The notes below the pieces were generated by a model. It was not told the origin of the DNA, searched no databases, and saw only the letters and a list, made by a program, of their open reading frames with translations. A stretch of 64,000 nt of DNA, taken from assembly GCA_964654695.1 (NCBI GenBank), contig CAZZKJ010000001.1, positions 68,468 to 132,467 on the forward strand. The letters run 5' to 3'. This document shows positions 26,698 to 36,094 of the stretch, one piece after another. Every line of letters begins with the position of its first letter. The first letter of the stretch is position 1. The translations under genes were made by a program, and so were the position numbers. This DNA comes from CAZZKJ01 sp964654695 (GTDB taxonomy: Bacteria > Krumholzibacteriota > Krumholzibacteriia > WVZY01).

Positions 26698-29329
26698 CCG
26701 GAGCGGCGACACGCGGGTTCCACTTCCGGACCCGTCCGGGCCGAGGGCGGTCTTCATAGCCCAATCGAGAGAGTACCACACCCATTTGAAAAAAAAGCTG
26801 CTCCAAAACGCCGGTGCGTGCGGCGGCGGATCGGAGTTCGCCCGGAGATACAGCGCTTCTGTAGATGCGGTTGTTGATGTCGTTTTCAACCGCGCCGCGA
26901 TTGAAAACAACGCAGAACCCCGCAAGACGGGAATGGCGGTCATCGCGATGGGAGGTTATGGCCGCTCTGAGCTCGCTCCTTATTCCGATGTCGATATTCT
27001 CATTCTTTGCAAACGCAAAACTCCATTGGTGAAAAAAACCGCGAGTTCATTTATAAGGCTGCTGTGGGACGTTGGCTTCGAGTTAGGGCACAGCATGCAG
27101 TCCCTTGTCGAAACTCAAAGCGTTCTTGCAAAAAATATAGATGCAAAGACAGCACTTATGGAAAGCAGGTGGTTGTGCGGTTCGAAAGAGCTCGGCAGTG
27201 CGGTACAATCGCAAATTTCGAAGCTGCGGCGCGAGGACAGGGAGCTTTTCTTGAAAAGAAAAATCAACGATGCATTGAAAAGGCACAGTAAATACGGGGA
27301 AAGCTATCAGCTGGTGGAACCGAATGTCAAATTAAGCCCGGGAGGTTTGCGGGACTACCAAACCCTGGTTTGGCTGAGCATGGTTGTGCTGGGACGGCGT
27401 CCGGGCGGTTTGGAGTCGCTGCGCAAGATCGGCCTGCTTTTGCCTGGCGAAGCCGCCGTGCTCAGAAAAGCTTATGAATTCCTGCTCAGGGCAAGGACGG
27501 AACTGCACCTGGCAAGCCGGTCAAAACAGGATCATCTGACCGTGAAAATGCAGCAAATGATCGCCGGCCGCATGGGTTACGGAGCAAAAGGTGATCATTT
27601 GGCGGTGGAGCTGTTCATGAAGGATTATTACATGCACACCAGGAGTGTTTATAACATCACGAAAGATATGATCGATGAGCTGGAAGGCGGGCGCAGCGTT
27701 GGTGTATTTATCGGTAGAAAAAAGCATATTCGCAAAGGCAAAACTCTGCAGGTTAGATTAAACCGTGGAAAGATTGAGAAAGATCCACTTTACATTTTCG
27801 AACGCCAGAAAATCTGTGGTTTGAAATTGAGTAGATCTGTGAAGCGCAGGCTGGAATATGCTTTGGCCAATGTGCTCAAAGGGGCTGCATATACGCGCAA
27901 AATGAGACGACGTTTTCCGGCCCTGTTTCAAAACGGCAGCAACCTGTCTCTGGTGCTGCGAGCGATGAGCGAGACCGGATTCCTGGCGAGAATTATCCCC
28001 GAATACGAGCGGTTGACATGCTTGAAACGCTATGATCTCTATCATCATTATACGGCCGATGAGCATAGTTTCCGTGTTATAAGGAACATCGAGGAGCTTG
28101 CCGAAGGAAGAAAAAGCAAGCTGACTCCGCTGTCGCGGCTGTATTCGGAAGTTGCGGATAAGCGGCTTCTTTTCCTGGGCGCCCTTCTGCATGATATTGG
28201 AAAAATCAAGGGACGGGGCCATGCTAGAAAGGGAGCGGATCTCTCCGGGAATATTTTGAAACGCTTTGGGCTGTCTCCGGGGGACATTGCGTTTACTTCT
28301 TTCATAATCGAGCATCACCTTCTCATGTCCCATTTCAGCCAGAGGCGCGATCCAACCGACCTGGGAACGCTTCAGGCTTTCTGTTCGAAAGTTAAGGATA
28401 GAACCAACCTTAAATTTCTTACACTGATTACTTATGCGGATCTAAAAGCAACCTCTCCGGTCGTATGGACCAGGTGGAAAGACAATCTGCTGTGGGGCCT
28501 GTATTTGAAATCATCACAATTCATGGCCCAAAAACGCAAGAAACCGGATGCCGCCTATAAGGCCCGGAAAAGAGTCCTGCTGCAGTCGTTTGCTCCCGGC
28601 AAAGCCAGGCAGGAAGCCCTCGCGCACCTCGATCTTTTGCCGGGAAGATATCTCCTTACGATGAGCGCGCGGCAGGTAAAAACGCACCTGGCGCTGATAT
28701 CCCAGCTGGATGGATTGAGAGGCGTGGTCTCCATGGGCAGAAAAAGACTGTCGACGGAGATAACATTCTGTACTTATGACAAGCCTTTCCGTCTTTCGGA
28801 GCTCTGCGGAGTTCTGGCGATCAATGATATCAATATTCTTTTCGCTTTTGCTTTTACAAGGAAAGACGGAAAGGTAATAGATGTGTTTCAGGTGGAAAAC
28901 CTCATGAAATCCTCCCCGATCGAAGAATCCCGTTTAAAGGATATACGCAGCGATCTAGGTGCCGTGCTCGAAGGAAAGATGAGCGTGAGCAAAACCTTCG
29001 AGAATCGCATATCCAAATGGAAACGCAGGAGGAACATGGCCATCCCCGTGCCGGTGCGGGTCGAGTTCGACAACGAGCTCTCGACTGATTTTACGATCAT
29101 AGATATTTTCGCTCCCGACGGCCCGGGGCTTCTATACCGTATAACAAGCGCTCTTTCATCCGAAAAATTGATTATTTATCGAGCGAGAATATCCACGGAA
29201 GCAAACCGGGCCATAGATGCTTTTTATGTTCAAGATCAAAATGGAAATAAAGTAAAAAACACCCGGCGCATAAAGAAAATCAGGAAGATTCTGGAATCAG
29301 CTCTGGGACCGCTTGATCCTCCCCGCTAA
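26669..29329 (+). CDS. glnD: PII uridylyltransferase / uridylyl-removing enzyme GlnD
   Basis: An 886-residue bifunctional sensor of glutamine. The N-terminal nucleotidyltransferase has GGYGRSELAPYSDVDILIL (about 92-110). The linker and PII-uridylyltransferase domain contain PNVKLSPGGLRDYQTLVW. The HD domain has LLHDIGKIKGRGHA with His508-Asp509 for removal of UMP. Two ACT domains close the protein (about 710-880), where glutamine binds. All catalytic residues expected for both activities appear present. The start is uncertain: ATG 26669 overlaps glnA by 29 bases, and ATGs at 26687 and 26690 are alternatives. The overlap implies translational coupling with its downstream target's gene, glnA. 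Confidence 0.95.
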   Translation: MNSFSIMMPSRSGDTRVPLPDPSGPRAVFIAQSREYHTHLKKKLLQNAGACGGGSEFARRYSASVDAVVDVVFNRAAIENNAEPRKTGMAVIAMGGYGRSELAPYSDVDILILCKRKTPLVKKTASSFIRLLWDVGFELGHSMQSLVETQSVLAKNIDAKTALMESRWLCGSKELGSAVQSQISKLRREDRELFLKRKINDALKRHSKYGESYQLVEPNVKLSPGGLRDYQTLVWLSMVVLGRRPGGLESLRKIGLLLPGEAAVLRKAYEFLLRARTELHLASRSKQDHLTVKMQQMIAGRMGYGAKGDHLAVELFMKDYYMHTRSVYNITKDMIDELEGGRSVGVFIGRKKHIRKGKTLQVRLNRGKIEKDPLYIFERQKICGLKLSRSVKRRLEYALANVLKGAAYTRKMRRRFPALFQNGSNLSLVLRAMSETGFLARIIPEYERLTCLKRYDLYHHYTADEHSFRVIRNIEELAEGRKSKLTPLSRLYSEVADKRLLFLGALLHDIGKIKGRGHARKGADLSGNILKRFGLSPGDIAFTSFIIEHHLLMSHFSQRRDPTDLGTLQAFCSKVKDRTNLKFLTLITYADLKATSPVVWTRWKDNLLWGLYLKSSQFMAQKRKKPDAAYKARKRVLLQSFAPGKARQEALAHLDLLPGRYLLTMSARQVKTHLALISQLDGLRGVVSMGRKRLSTEITFCTYDKPFRLSELCGVLAINDINILFAFAFTRKDGKVIDVFQVENLMKSSPIEESRLKDIRSDLGAVLEGKMSVSKTFENRISKWKRRRNMAIPVPVRVEFDNELSTDFTIIDIFAPDGPGLLYRITSALSSEKLIIYRARISTEANRAIDAFYVQDQNGNKVKNTRRIKKIRKILESALGPLDPPR

Positions 29330-32300
29330 ATAATCCTGTTTGTAAATTTATCATAAACGCCGCGCACACATTGTTTGGTTTCCCTAAGAGTCTCCTCGAT
29401 ATTCTCTATCGGATCAACACCGGCAAGATCCAGCGTTCTCGATATGTATTTAGCCATGAAAGCGTGTTTTTCAGCGGTATTTGGAATCGAAAAATTTTGC
29501 AGCTCCATGAGGATATCAATGAGAGAGTAGAGTTTCAGAGCTTCTATGCATTTGGAGCATTCTTCTTCGGTTATTGAAGCGGCGGCCGCTATCGTTTGAA
29601 GACGTTCCGGGGTGGTTGCGGATAAATCGACGGATTTTTTTGAAGCAGGCGCGCCCAAGCCGCACATATACTCTATATCATACCTGCCTCCCTTCGCTCT
29701 TTTCGTATCCCAGAGCTCGGCGGACGGTTTTACCATTTGCACCAGTTTTTGCCTGGTTTGAATGAGCGCTGCCGTTTCATCAAGGCTAAAAGGCGCCGAC
29801 AGGGTTTTGGACAATTCCTTCTCGAATTCACCACCGAGATCCCGGCTTCCGGCAAGGAATCGGCATTTGGAAAATGCAATTCGTTCCCATGGAGCTATCC
29901 GCTCTTGAAAATACTTTTTATAAAATAAAAGATCGTGCACGAGCGGAGCATTGGCACCTTCGCCCCTGAGCCTGAAATCGAGTTTAAAAATATTGGCTTC
30001 GGTGATGGATTCATTCAGATTTTGAACGGTTTTTATGAGCCTTTCCCTTCCCGCGGATTCCAGGTTCGCTTTGGAAACTACCAGAAGATCAATATCACTC
30101 CGCAGCCTGGGTTCACCTACGCAAAAGGATCCCATTACGAACAGTGCTGCGTCGTCTTTGCATGAAAATGAATTAAAGGCCCTGGAAATAGTTACCGATG
30201 CGAAATCGGAGACGGCGCGAACCAGCGTTGCGGGGAAAATCTTGTTTTTCAGGTCTACAGCAAGAGCCCCGAGTTCGATCCTGGTTTTTTCCCGGCGCAG
30301 CAAGTTGAGGAAAGGAGCGGAGCCGCCGTTTTGCCGTACGGTTCCCAGAGGTTCGAAGCTAATCGAACGGATTGTTTTTACGCTCGATTCCAGGAAGCCG
30401 TCGGGATCATCCAACAGGTTATATATTAAGTCCGGGTTCGCGCTCAGATTTAAGGACATGATAGATGAAACGCCCGCCAATCTGAGAAGAAGCCGTCTCA
30501 TATATTCTTCGTCCCGCATAAAACGATAAAAAGCGTATTCGTTCCCGCTCGCCTGCGATATCTCGGCGATGCCGGCCAGGGCCCGTATGGGATTCCCCGT
30601 TCGAGATGCTTCTTTCAAAAGCAGCGGTAAAAGCTCATCGAAAGCCGAGCGCGTCCTTCTGTCAAACAGTCTTGGATAAGAACCATAAGCCAGAGATCGA
30701 ATCAGGCTCAAGGCCTGCCGCGCATCCGTGAGACCGTACTCCGCCAGTATAGAAACGGCCCTTGCGTCGCTATCCGGGAGAACCAGAAGCAGCGATGTCT
30801 CCCGCAGGGTATCCCGCGAAAAGAACCGGTCGCCGAGAGTTCTTATCTTGTTCAGATGCGATGTTAGAGCTTCAATGAACTCCCTCAAGGCAAATGTTCC
30901 CAGGGGGCCTTGAGAAACCCTGGCGGCAAGGTTCGCTATATCGCGGGTTGATTCGGGAAGTGTGTGGGTCTTTATCTGGTGCATCATCTGCAGCCTGTGT
31001 TCAACCAGCCTGAAAAAATTGTAAGCGCCTGTGAGGGCCTCCAATTCCCATTTTTTTATCAGCTTGTTCTCCAGCAGTTTTTGGATGGTTTCAATCGTTT
31101 TTGTGCATCGGATATCCTTCAGAGAGGAGCCGTGAAGCAGCTGTACTGTTTGTACGATGAATTCAATATCCCTGATGCCGCCTTCCATAAGCTTTATGTT
31201 TGCCGAGCGCTCGCGGGGGCTGATGTTTTCCTGTATTTGCGCCCGCAGAAGGGAGATATCATCCACTGGGGAATAGGGCAGGGACGGGTTGAATATTAAG
31301 CCGGAAATAAAATTCAGGAACCTTCCGCCCAGCTCGCTGTCTCCGGCAATTACCCGGGCTTTGAGAAAGGCCTGGAATTCCCAGGGCTTGCCTCGGGTTT
31401 CGTAATAAATTCTCATGCCTTCAAAACTATTGACCAGCGGTCCCACGGCGCCGTCGGGGCGAAGTCTTAGATCCACACGGTAAAGATAGCCTTCATCTGT
31501 CATTTCGGACAATGCGCCGGTGAGTTTTTCAGCCAATCCACGGTAGAAAGCGATGCCGGCATCATCCACGTTGCCGCACAGATAAATAAGGTCTATATCA
31601 CTACTATAATTGAGTTCGCACCCTCCGAGTTTGCCCATGGCGATTACAGCAAAACCACAGGAGGCCGGCGTGAACGGAACTCCGGTTGGGATTTCGGGAG
31701 CGGCCGGGCTTTTGCCGAAAGGTTTATCCAGGGCATCCTTCCATTCGATCTCAAGGGCCGCTCTTACAATGGCCTCGGCCAGGCCGCTCAATTTCTCCGA
31801 GGTTCTGTCAACGCTGCTGTCTCCCATAAGATCATGAACGCCGATTTTCAAAAGAATCTTTCGGTGATATCTTTTGAGCGCATCCAATTGCGACTTTATG
31901 CTTTCGAATCTGGATGTTTCGTCAGCAATTGCAATGAGATGATCTTCGAGAGTTTCCTCGGACTCCCATACATTCTTTTCGATCAACCAATAAAGCAAAC
32001 CGGGGCTCCGTATTATAATATCCGCCATGTATTGGCTCGAACCGAATGTCGTCGACAGGATATCGAGGATGGGTCTGCCCCTGGCGAGGGTATCAAGGAA
32101 TGTCCCGTAAGAGCGCGTGGTATCGAGATATCTGAGAAGATTCAACAGCGCGGTATCCGGCTGGGGGGCTTGGGCGAACCTGGTAATCACTACGCAGAAA
32201 TCATCCAGCGAACTTTCATTGATCCCGAGTCTTTTAATTACCCGGGAGAAATGCTCCGCTGCGGCTTCATCCGGGGAGAATCCAAGATCCCGCAGCAGGC

Positions 32301-32406
32301 TTTGGGAATTTTCGAGTTTGATGCCGCGGGCCGCGTCCAGTATGAAACGTTTTAGCTCTTTTTCAGGTTTTCTCTTCATATCGGAGCTGAAAGGGTATGA
32401 ATCCAT
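29326..32406 (-). CDS. glnE: Glutamine synthetase adenylyltransferase/adenylyl-removing enzyme GlnE
   Basis: A 1026-residue protein with the two-domain GlnE layout. The first nucleotidyltransferase domain has MGKLGGCELNYSSDIDLIYL (from Met257) and is followed by a helical domain containing LMEGGIRDIEFIVQTVQLLH. The second has MGSFCVGEPRLRSDIDLLVV (from Met758), then KGGRYDIEYMCG. The second domain keeps the metal-binding SDIDL but lacks the usual GKLGGxE start, so its activity may be altered. GlnE adds AMP to, or removes it from, glutamine synthetase under PII control. It is convergent with glnD; the two stops overlap by four bases (29326-29329). Confidence 0.93.
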   Translation of the reverse strand: MDSYPFSSDMKRKPEKELKRFILDAARGIKLENSQSLLRDLGFSPDEAAAEHFSRVIKRLGINESSLDDFCVVITRFAQAPQPDTALLNLLRYLDTTRSYGTFLDTLARGRPILDILSTTFGSSQYMADIIIRSPGLLYWLIEKNVWESEETLEDHLIAIADETSRFESIKSQLDALKRYHRKILLKIGVHDLMGDSSVDRTSEKLSGLAEAIVRAALEIEWKDALDKPFGKSPAAPEIPTGVPFTPASCGFAVIAMGKLGGCELNYSSDIDLIYLCGNVDDAGIAFYRGLAEKLTGALSEMTDEGYLYRVDLRLRPDGAVGPLVNSFEGMRIYYETRGKPWEFQAFLKARVIAGDSELGGRFLNFISGLIFNPSLPYSPVDDISLLRAQIQENISPRERSANIKLMEGGIRDIEFIVQTVQLLHGSSLKDIRCTKTIETIQKLLENKLIKKWELEALTGAYNFFRLVEHRLQMMHQIKTHTLPESTRDIANLAARVSQGPLGTFALREFIEALTSHLNKIRTLGDRFFSRDTLRETSLLLVLPDSDARAVSILAEYGLTDARQALSLIRSLAYGSYPRLFDRRTRSAFDELLPLLLKEASRTGNPIRALAGIAEISQASGNEYAFYRFMRDEEYMRRLLLRLAGVSSIMSLNLSANPDLIYNLLDDPDGFLESSVKTIRSISFEPLGTVRQNGGSAPFLNLLRREKTRIELGALAVDLKNKIFPATLVRAVSDFASVTISRAFNSFSCKDDAALFVMGSFCVGEPRLRSDIDLLVVSKANLESAGRERLIKTVQNLNESITEANIFKLDFRLRGEGANAPLVHDLLFYKKYFQERIAPWERIAFSKCRFLAGSRDLGGEFEKELSKTLSAPFSLDETAALIQTRQKLVQMVKPSAELWDTKRAKGGRYDIEYMCGLGAPASKKSVDLSATTPERLQTIAAAASITEEECSKCIEALKLYSLIDILMELQNFSIPNTAEKHAFMAKYISRTLDLAGVDPIENIEETLRETKQCVRGVYDKFTNRII

Positions 32407-32545
32407 CTACATATAACACTTGCCGTGAGGCCGTGACTACTCTATTCTATATTATGCTGAACCCGGTGCGGCAAGGAGCATTGCGGGAAGCATGTTCCGC
32501 CATCCCGGTACCGGCTTCGGAGAATTAGCCTGCGAAGCAGCGGCG

Positions 32546-32884
32546 ATGAAAAAAATAGAAGCATATATAAAACCTTTTAAGCTGGATGATGTCAAATCGG
32601 CCCTGATGGAAATCGGAGTCAAGGGGTTGAGTGTCCTGGAAGTAAGGGGATTTGGACGGCAGAAAGGGCATACTGAACTCTACCGTGGAAGCGAATATAA
32701 AGTAGATTTTCTTCCCAAAAGCAAACTTGAAATTGTCGTGCGCGATGAAATCGTCGAAGAAGTCATAGAAGTTATAACCAAGGTAGCCCGCACCGGACAA
32801 GTCGGCGACGGCAAGATCTTCGTATCCCCAGTTGATGACGCGGTCCGCATACGCACCAGCGAGAGCGGCGACAGCGTTCTCTAA
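32546..32884 (+). CDS. glnB: Nitrogen regulatory protein P-II
   Basis: A 112-residue PII protein, exactly the length of E. coli GlnB. It begins MKKIEAYIKPFKLDDVK, has the T-loop RGSEYKVDFLPK with the uridylylation site Tyr51, the B-loop TGQVGDGKIFV, and a C-terminal region VRIRTSESG. It binds 2-oxoglutarate and ATP/ADP and signals nitrogen status to GlnE and other partners. ATG 32546 is chosen because it starts exactly where the family starts; the upstream in-frame ATG at 32492 would add 18 residues with no family match. A possible promoter (TTGCCG, 17 bases, TATTCT) lies near 32420. No close sigma-54 site was found. Confidence 0.96.
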   Translation: MKKIEAYIKPFKLDDVKSALMEIGVKGLSVLEVRGFGRQKGHTELYRGSEYKVDFLPKSKLEIVVRDEIVEEVIEVITKVARTGQVGDGKIFVSPVDDAVRIRTSESGDSVL

Positions 32885-32939
32885 CCTTTCTTCTTTTCCG
32901 GCTGAGCTGATATTAGGACCGCACGCACGGGATATACTG

Positions 32940-33947
32940 ATGATAGTCCTGGGAATCGAAACATCATGCGATGACACCTCGCTGGCCCTCTACTCCGGCG
33001 AACGAGGTGTAATAGCGCATTACACTTCTTCGCAGCTGGTTCATGCAGCATTCGGCGGTGTTGTGCCCGAACTGGCATCGCGCGCACATATCCAGACGAT
33101 ATTGCCTGTTTTCAACGAAATCCTCGATCTCGCTCATCTCGAAGCGGGGGATATCGATGCCGTGGGCGTAAGCAACGGCCCGGGGCTCATTGGTTCACTG
33201 CTGGTTGGCGCGGCGTTCGCCAAGGCCCTCGCTCTTGGTCTCGATATACCCCTCGCCGGAGTTCATCATATTGAATCGCATATAATGGCGAATGAGCTGC
33301 AGGGGGACCCCCTGGTCCTTCCTTGCCTGGCGCTGATCGTATCGGGGGGGCACTCGGTTATTTATGAAGTGCAAAACGTAGGCATTTTCAAAATGATGGG
33401 CTCATCGCGAGATGACGCCGCGGGGGAGGCGTTTGACAAGATCGCCAAACTTCTGAATCTCGGTTATCCCGGAGGTCCCGCACTCGAACGCGCCGCGAAG
33501 GCGGGCGATTCGGCGGCCGCTGGTTTTCCGCGCGCAATGCTGGCAAGCGGGGATTATGATTTCAGTTTTTCCGGTCTCAAAACGGCGGTGCGGCTGCACG
33601 TCGAACGTTCGGGCAAGCTCTCGCCCGGAGATATATCTGATATTGCGGCAAGCGCTCAGAAGGCGATCGTGGATCCGCTGATCAGCAAAACCATCTCCTG
33701 CGCAAAAACCCTGCGCATAAAAAACATATACATGGCGGGAGGGGTTGCGGCCAATACCATCCTCCGGGATGGAATGCGTGAACTCTGCGAATTGAACAAG
33801 TTGATTTTTAATGCTCCTCCAATAGAGTATTGCACCGATAACGGCGCAATGGTTGCCTGCGCCGCTCATAAACACATTTCTTACGGCCGGCGGGACGATC
33901 TTGGCTTGGACGTTTTCGCCAGAGGACCAATACGGTCCTGGCGGTAA
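32940..33947 (+). CDS. tsaD: tRNA N6-adenosine threonylcarbamoyltransferase TsaD
   Basis: A 335-residue ASKHA-fold enzyme that transfers threonylcarbamoyl onto A37 of ANN-decoding tRNAs, working with TsaB, TsaE and TsaC. Motifs: VLGIETSCDDTSLAL at the start, GGVVPELASRAH (about 40-51), SNGPGLIGSLLVGAAFAKALA, the iron-binding HHIESHIMA, LIVSGGHS, DDAAGEAFDKIAKLL, FSGLKTAV and AGGVAANTILRDGM. It starts at ATG 32940, at the expected family position, 55 bases after glnB. Its neighbours tsaB and tsaE are not in the window. Confidence 0.96.
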   Translation: MIVLGIETSCDDTSLALYSGERGVIAHYTSSQLVHAAFGGVVPELASRAHIQTILPVFNEILDLAHLEAGDIDAVGVSNGPGLIGSLLVGAAFAKALALGLDIPLAGVHHIESHIMANELQGDPLVLPCLALIVSGGHSVIYEVQNVGIFKMMGSSRDDAAGEAFDKIAKLLNLGYPGGPALERAAKAGDSAAAGFPRAMLASGDYDFSFSGLKTAVRLHVERSGKLSPGDISDIAASAQKAIVDPLISKTISCAKTLRIKNIYMAGGVAANTILRDGMRELCELNKLIFNAPPIEYCTDNGAMVACAAHKHISYGRRDDLGLDVFARGPIRSWR

Positions 33948-34177
33948 GCGAGTGTTTATTTCTTCCGATTCTTTTCGAATTCTCTGTAACCATCATGAAT
34001 ACCATCCGCCTGCGTATGCCGGAAATTCTTCGTTCTTATTGAAATGCGAAAGTTTTTGATGTGGTCCCTCCCGGAAGCCGCTGCTGCAAAGCAGGCGTTG
34101 ACTCCGAACTCATTGAACTAAAGACTTTTGCCGTGTGCCGCCTCCTCGCCTCCGCCGCCCGTGGAAGCTCTTGTCCT

Positions 34178-34192
34178 TGGCATATTTATTGC
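34178..34192 (+). promoter_or_regulatory. Sigma-54 (RpoN) promoter of the sensory operon
   Basis: TGGCAT-N5-TTGC: GG at 34179-34180 and GC at 34191-34192, separated by exactly ten bases, matching the -24/-12 consensus TGGCAC-N5-TTGCA at all but two positions. It is 45 bases before the preferred ATG of the response regulator. The gap upstream (33948-34177) is long enough to hold sites for an activator protein; it contains a small GCAA-loop hairpin (34081-34094) but no obvious repeated operator. Dependence on sigma-54 implies ATP-driven activation by an enhancer-binding protein. Confidence 0.6.
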
Positions 34193-34236
34193 GAATTTGC
34201 CCGTAACTAAATGGGATTTTGGAAATTGGAGTCAAC

Positions 34237-35217
34237 ATGCACGTTTCCGAAGCGTCATCGTTCAGAATACTGGTTTGCGATGACGAACCTCATATTCTGC
34301 AGATCCTGCGGTTCACGCTTGAAAAAGCGGGCTATCAGGTGGCGACGGCCAGAAACGGCAAAGAAGCGCTGGAACGTGTTACGGTGCTTCGCCCCGACCT
34401 GGTTCTTCTGGACATCATGATGCCGGAGATGACCGGCTATGAAGTTTGTCGCAAAATGCGAGAAGATTATCGTTTGAACCAGATTCCCGTGATCATGCTG
34501 ACGGCGAAAGGTGATTTGTCGGAACGCGTCAAAGGGCTGGAGGACGGCGCAAACGATTATTTGGTAAAACCTTACTCTAATGAAGAACTGCTTCTCCGCG
34601 TGCGCAATGTTCTTGATTGGAATATAAAACAAAAAGAAGCAAACCCGCTTACGGGTCTTCCCGGCAATACCGCTATCGAACGCGAATTAAAGCGCAAGAT
34701 AAATCTCCGGAAGCCGTTCGCGTTTCTTTATATCGACATAGACAATTTCAAGGGATTCAACGACTACTACGGCTATCAAAAGGGCGACGAAACCATATCA
34801 TTTCTGGCCGCAATCCTGGTTAAAACTGTTGAAAAACTAGGCAGCAAAGAAGATTTCATCGGCCATGTGGGCGGCGACGACTTCGTAATGATTACAAATA
34901 CATCCAAAGCCGAGTTTATGGCGAGGTACATCATTGATGAATTCGACAAGAGTGCGCTTTTTCTCCTGGATGAGAGGGATGTAAAGCGCGGGTACATGGA
35001 AATCAAGAATCGACAGGGAGAAATCCACCGCATTCCCAACATGGGGGTTACGCTCGCCCTGGTGATAAGCACCGATGAAAAGATCCAGCATTTTGCGGAG
35101 ATTAACGACATCGCAAGCGAGTTGAAGCAGTACGGGAAAAGAATAAAAGGAAGCGTAATCGTCAAAGAGCGAAGGCAGGATGAAGGGCTGCCCAATAAAA
35201 TCCAACAACAAAAGTAG
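34237..35217 (+). CDS. Response regulator with degenerate GGDEF domain (GGDDF)
   Basis: A 326-residue protein. The receiver domain (about 9-128) has the acidic pocket Asp15-Asp16, phospho-acceptor Asp59 (LLDIMMP), MLTAK and VKPY. A diguanylate-cyclase-type domain follows (about 137-310), beginning NPLTGLPGN and keeping DIDNFKGFNDYYGYQKGD. The signature at 212-216 is GGDDF instead of GG(D/E)EF. The inhibitory I-site arginine (RxxD) is absent (SKED at 203-206). The domain may have reduced or no cyclase activity and may bind nucleotide or act as an output platform. ATG 34237 has GGAG upstream; a TTG at 34219 is less likely. It is the first gene of the sigma-54 operon. Confidence 0.87.
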   Translation: MHVSEASSFRILVCDDEPHILQILRFTLEKAGYQVATARNGKEALERVTVLRPDLVLLDIMMPEMTGYEVCRKMREDYRLNQIPVIMLTAKGDLSERVKGLEDGANDYLVKPYSNEELLLRVRNVLDWNIKQKEANPLTGLPGNTAIERELKRKINLRKPFAFLYIDIDNFKGFNDYYGYQKGDETISFLAAILVKTVEKLGSKEDFIGHVGGDDFVMITNTSKAEFMARYIIDEFDKSALFLLDERDVKRGYMEIKNRQGEIHRIPNMGVTLALVISTDEKIQHFAEINDIASELKQYGKRIKGSVIVKERRQDEGLPNKIQQQK

Positions 35218-35248
35218 ATGCCGGTGAATTTAGAGAAAACCAGAGCAA

Positions 35249-36094
35249 ATGAAGACCCAAACGGAAAAAAATAATCTGGAAGTTTTAACAAGCCTGCTCA
35301 ATGAAGCACGAGAAGAAGCAGACAGGCTCCGCCGCCGAATGAAGAGATATGAAAACATCCTGTTATCCAGCAGGCTGGTTATGGGGCACGAGATAAAAAA
35401 ACCGGCTACGGCAATAACGGGATATCTGGATCTAATAATTGATGAAATAGAAAAAACAGATCCCGGTGGGAAAAAGGAACTTGTGGGAATAACTGCCAAT
35501 CTTCAAAAAGCCAGGCGGGAATGCGACTCGTTGAGCGAGCTCAACAATATATTTTTGGCCCTGCTCAAACTGGATCGAGACCGGGAGGTCCTGCCTCTGA
35601 AAAAAATTGCATTGATCGTCCTTATAGATGAAGTATTGGCCAATCTTCCGTTGAAATACAATGCTTCTTCGCGCGTGCACGTTAACAATACTTCAGGAAT
35701 TAAGGAAATCGTGTTCAATCCCGATGCGCTGCGCCTAATTGTCGGGAACCTGATAGAGAACGCATTAATATATTCAGGCAAAAAGAGCGATGTTTTGATT
35801 GACATCGAAAAAGTCCAGGATAAAAGAGGCATGCGCAACAGGGAACTGCTGAAGATTACTGTGATAGATAAAGGCGTCGGCATCCCTGATGAATACCTGG
35901 AAAAGATATTCAGTCCGTTCGTCAGGCTTCACAAAGATAAAATAGAAGGAACGGGACTAGGTCTGACACTGGTTCGCAGCCTCGTCGAACTTCACCAAGG
36001 GCAAATATCCTTAATCAGCAAGAAAGATATAGGAACGACGGTACATATAATAGTGCCGCTTTTAAGAGATAGTTCAGAACAGATGGTGCTTTGA
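35249..36094 (+). CDS. Small soluble sensor histidine kinase
   Basis: A 281-residue kinase with no membrane helix. A short N-terminal coiled coil (about 8-38) leads to the H-box MGHEIKKPATAITGY with His47, followed by a HisKA helix pair. The HATPase domain has the N-box NLIENALIY, G1 VIDKGVGIP, F-box IFSPFVRL and G2 GTGLGLTLV. Lacking any sensor domain, it may act on signals relayed by protein contact, for example with the receiver proteins encoded on either side. Its stop overlaps the next gene's ATG by one base (TGATG at 36092-36096), implying translational coupling. Confidence 0.88.
   Translation: MKTQTEKNNLEVLTSLLNEAREEADRLRRRMKRYENILLSSRLVMGHEIKKPATAITGYLDLIIDEIEKTDPGGKKELVGITANLQKARRECDSLSELNNIFLALLKLDRDREVLPLKKIALIVLIDEVLANLPLKYNASSRVHVNNTSGIKEIVFNPDALRLIVGNLIENALIYSGKKSDVLIDIEKVQDKRGMRNRELLKITVIDKGVGIPDEYLEKIFSPFVRLHKDKIEGTGLGLTLVRSLVELHQGQISLISKKDIGTTVHIIVPLLRDSSEQMVL

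Noticed and set aside
32470..32490. Sigma-54-like sequence before glnB (GGCAAGGAGCATTGC)
   Set aside because: The spacing between GG and GC is 11 bases rather than 10, which sigma-54 promoters do not tolerate well.
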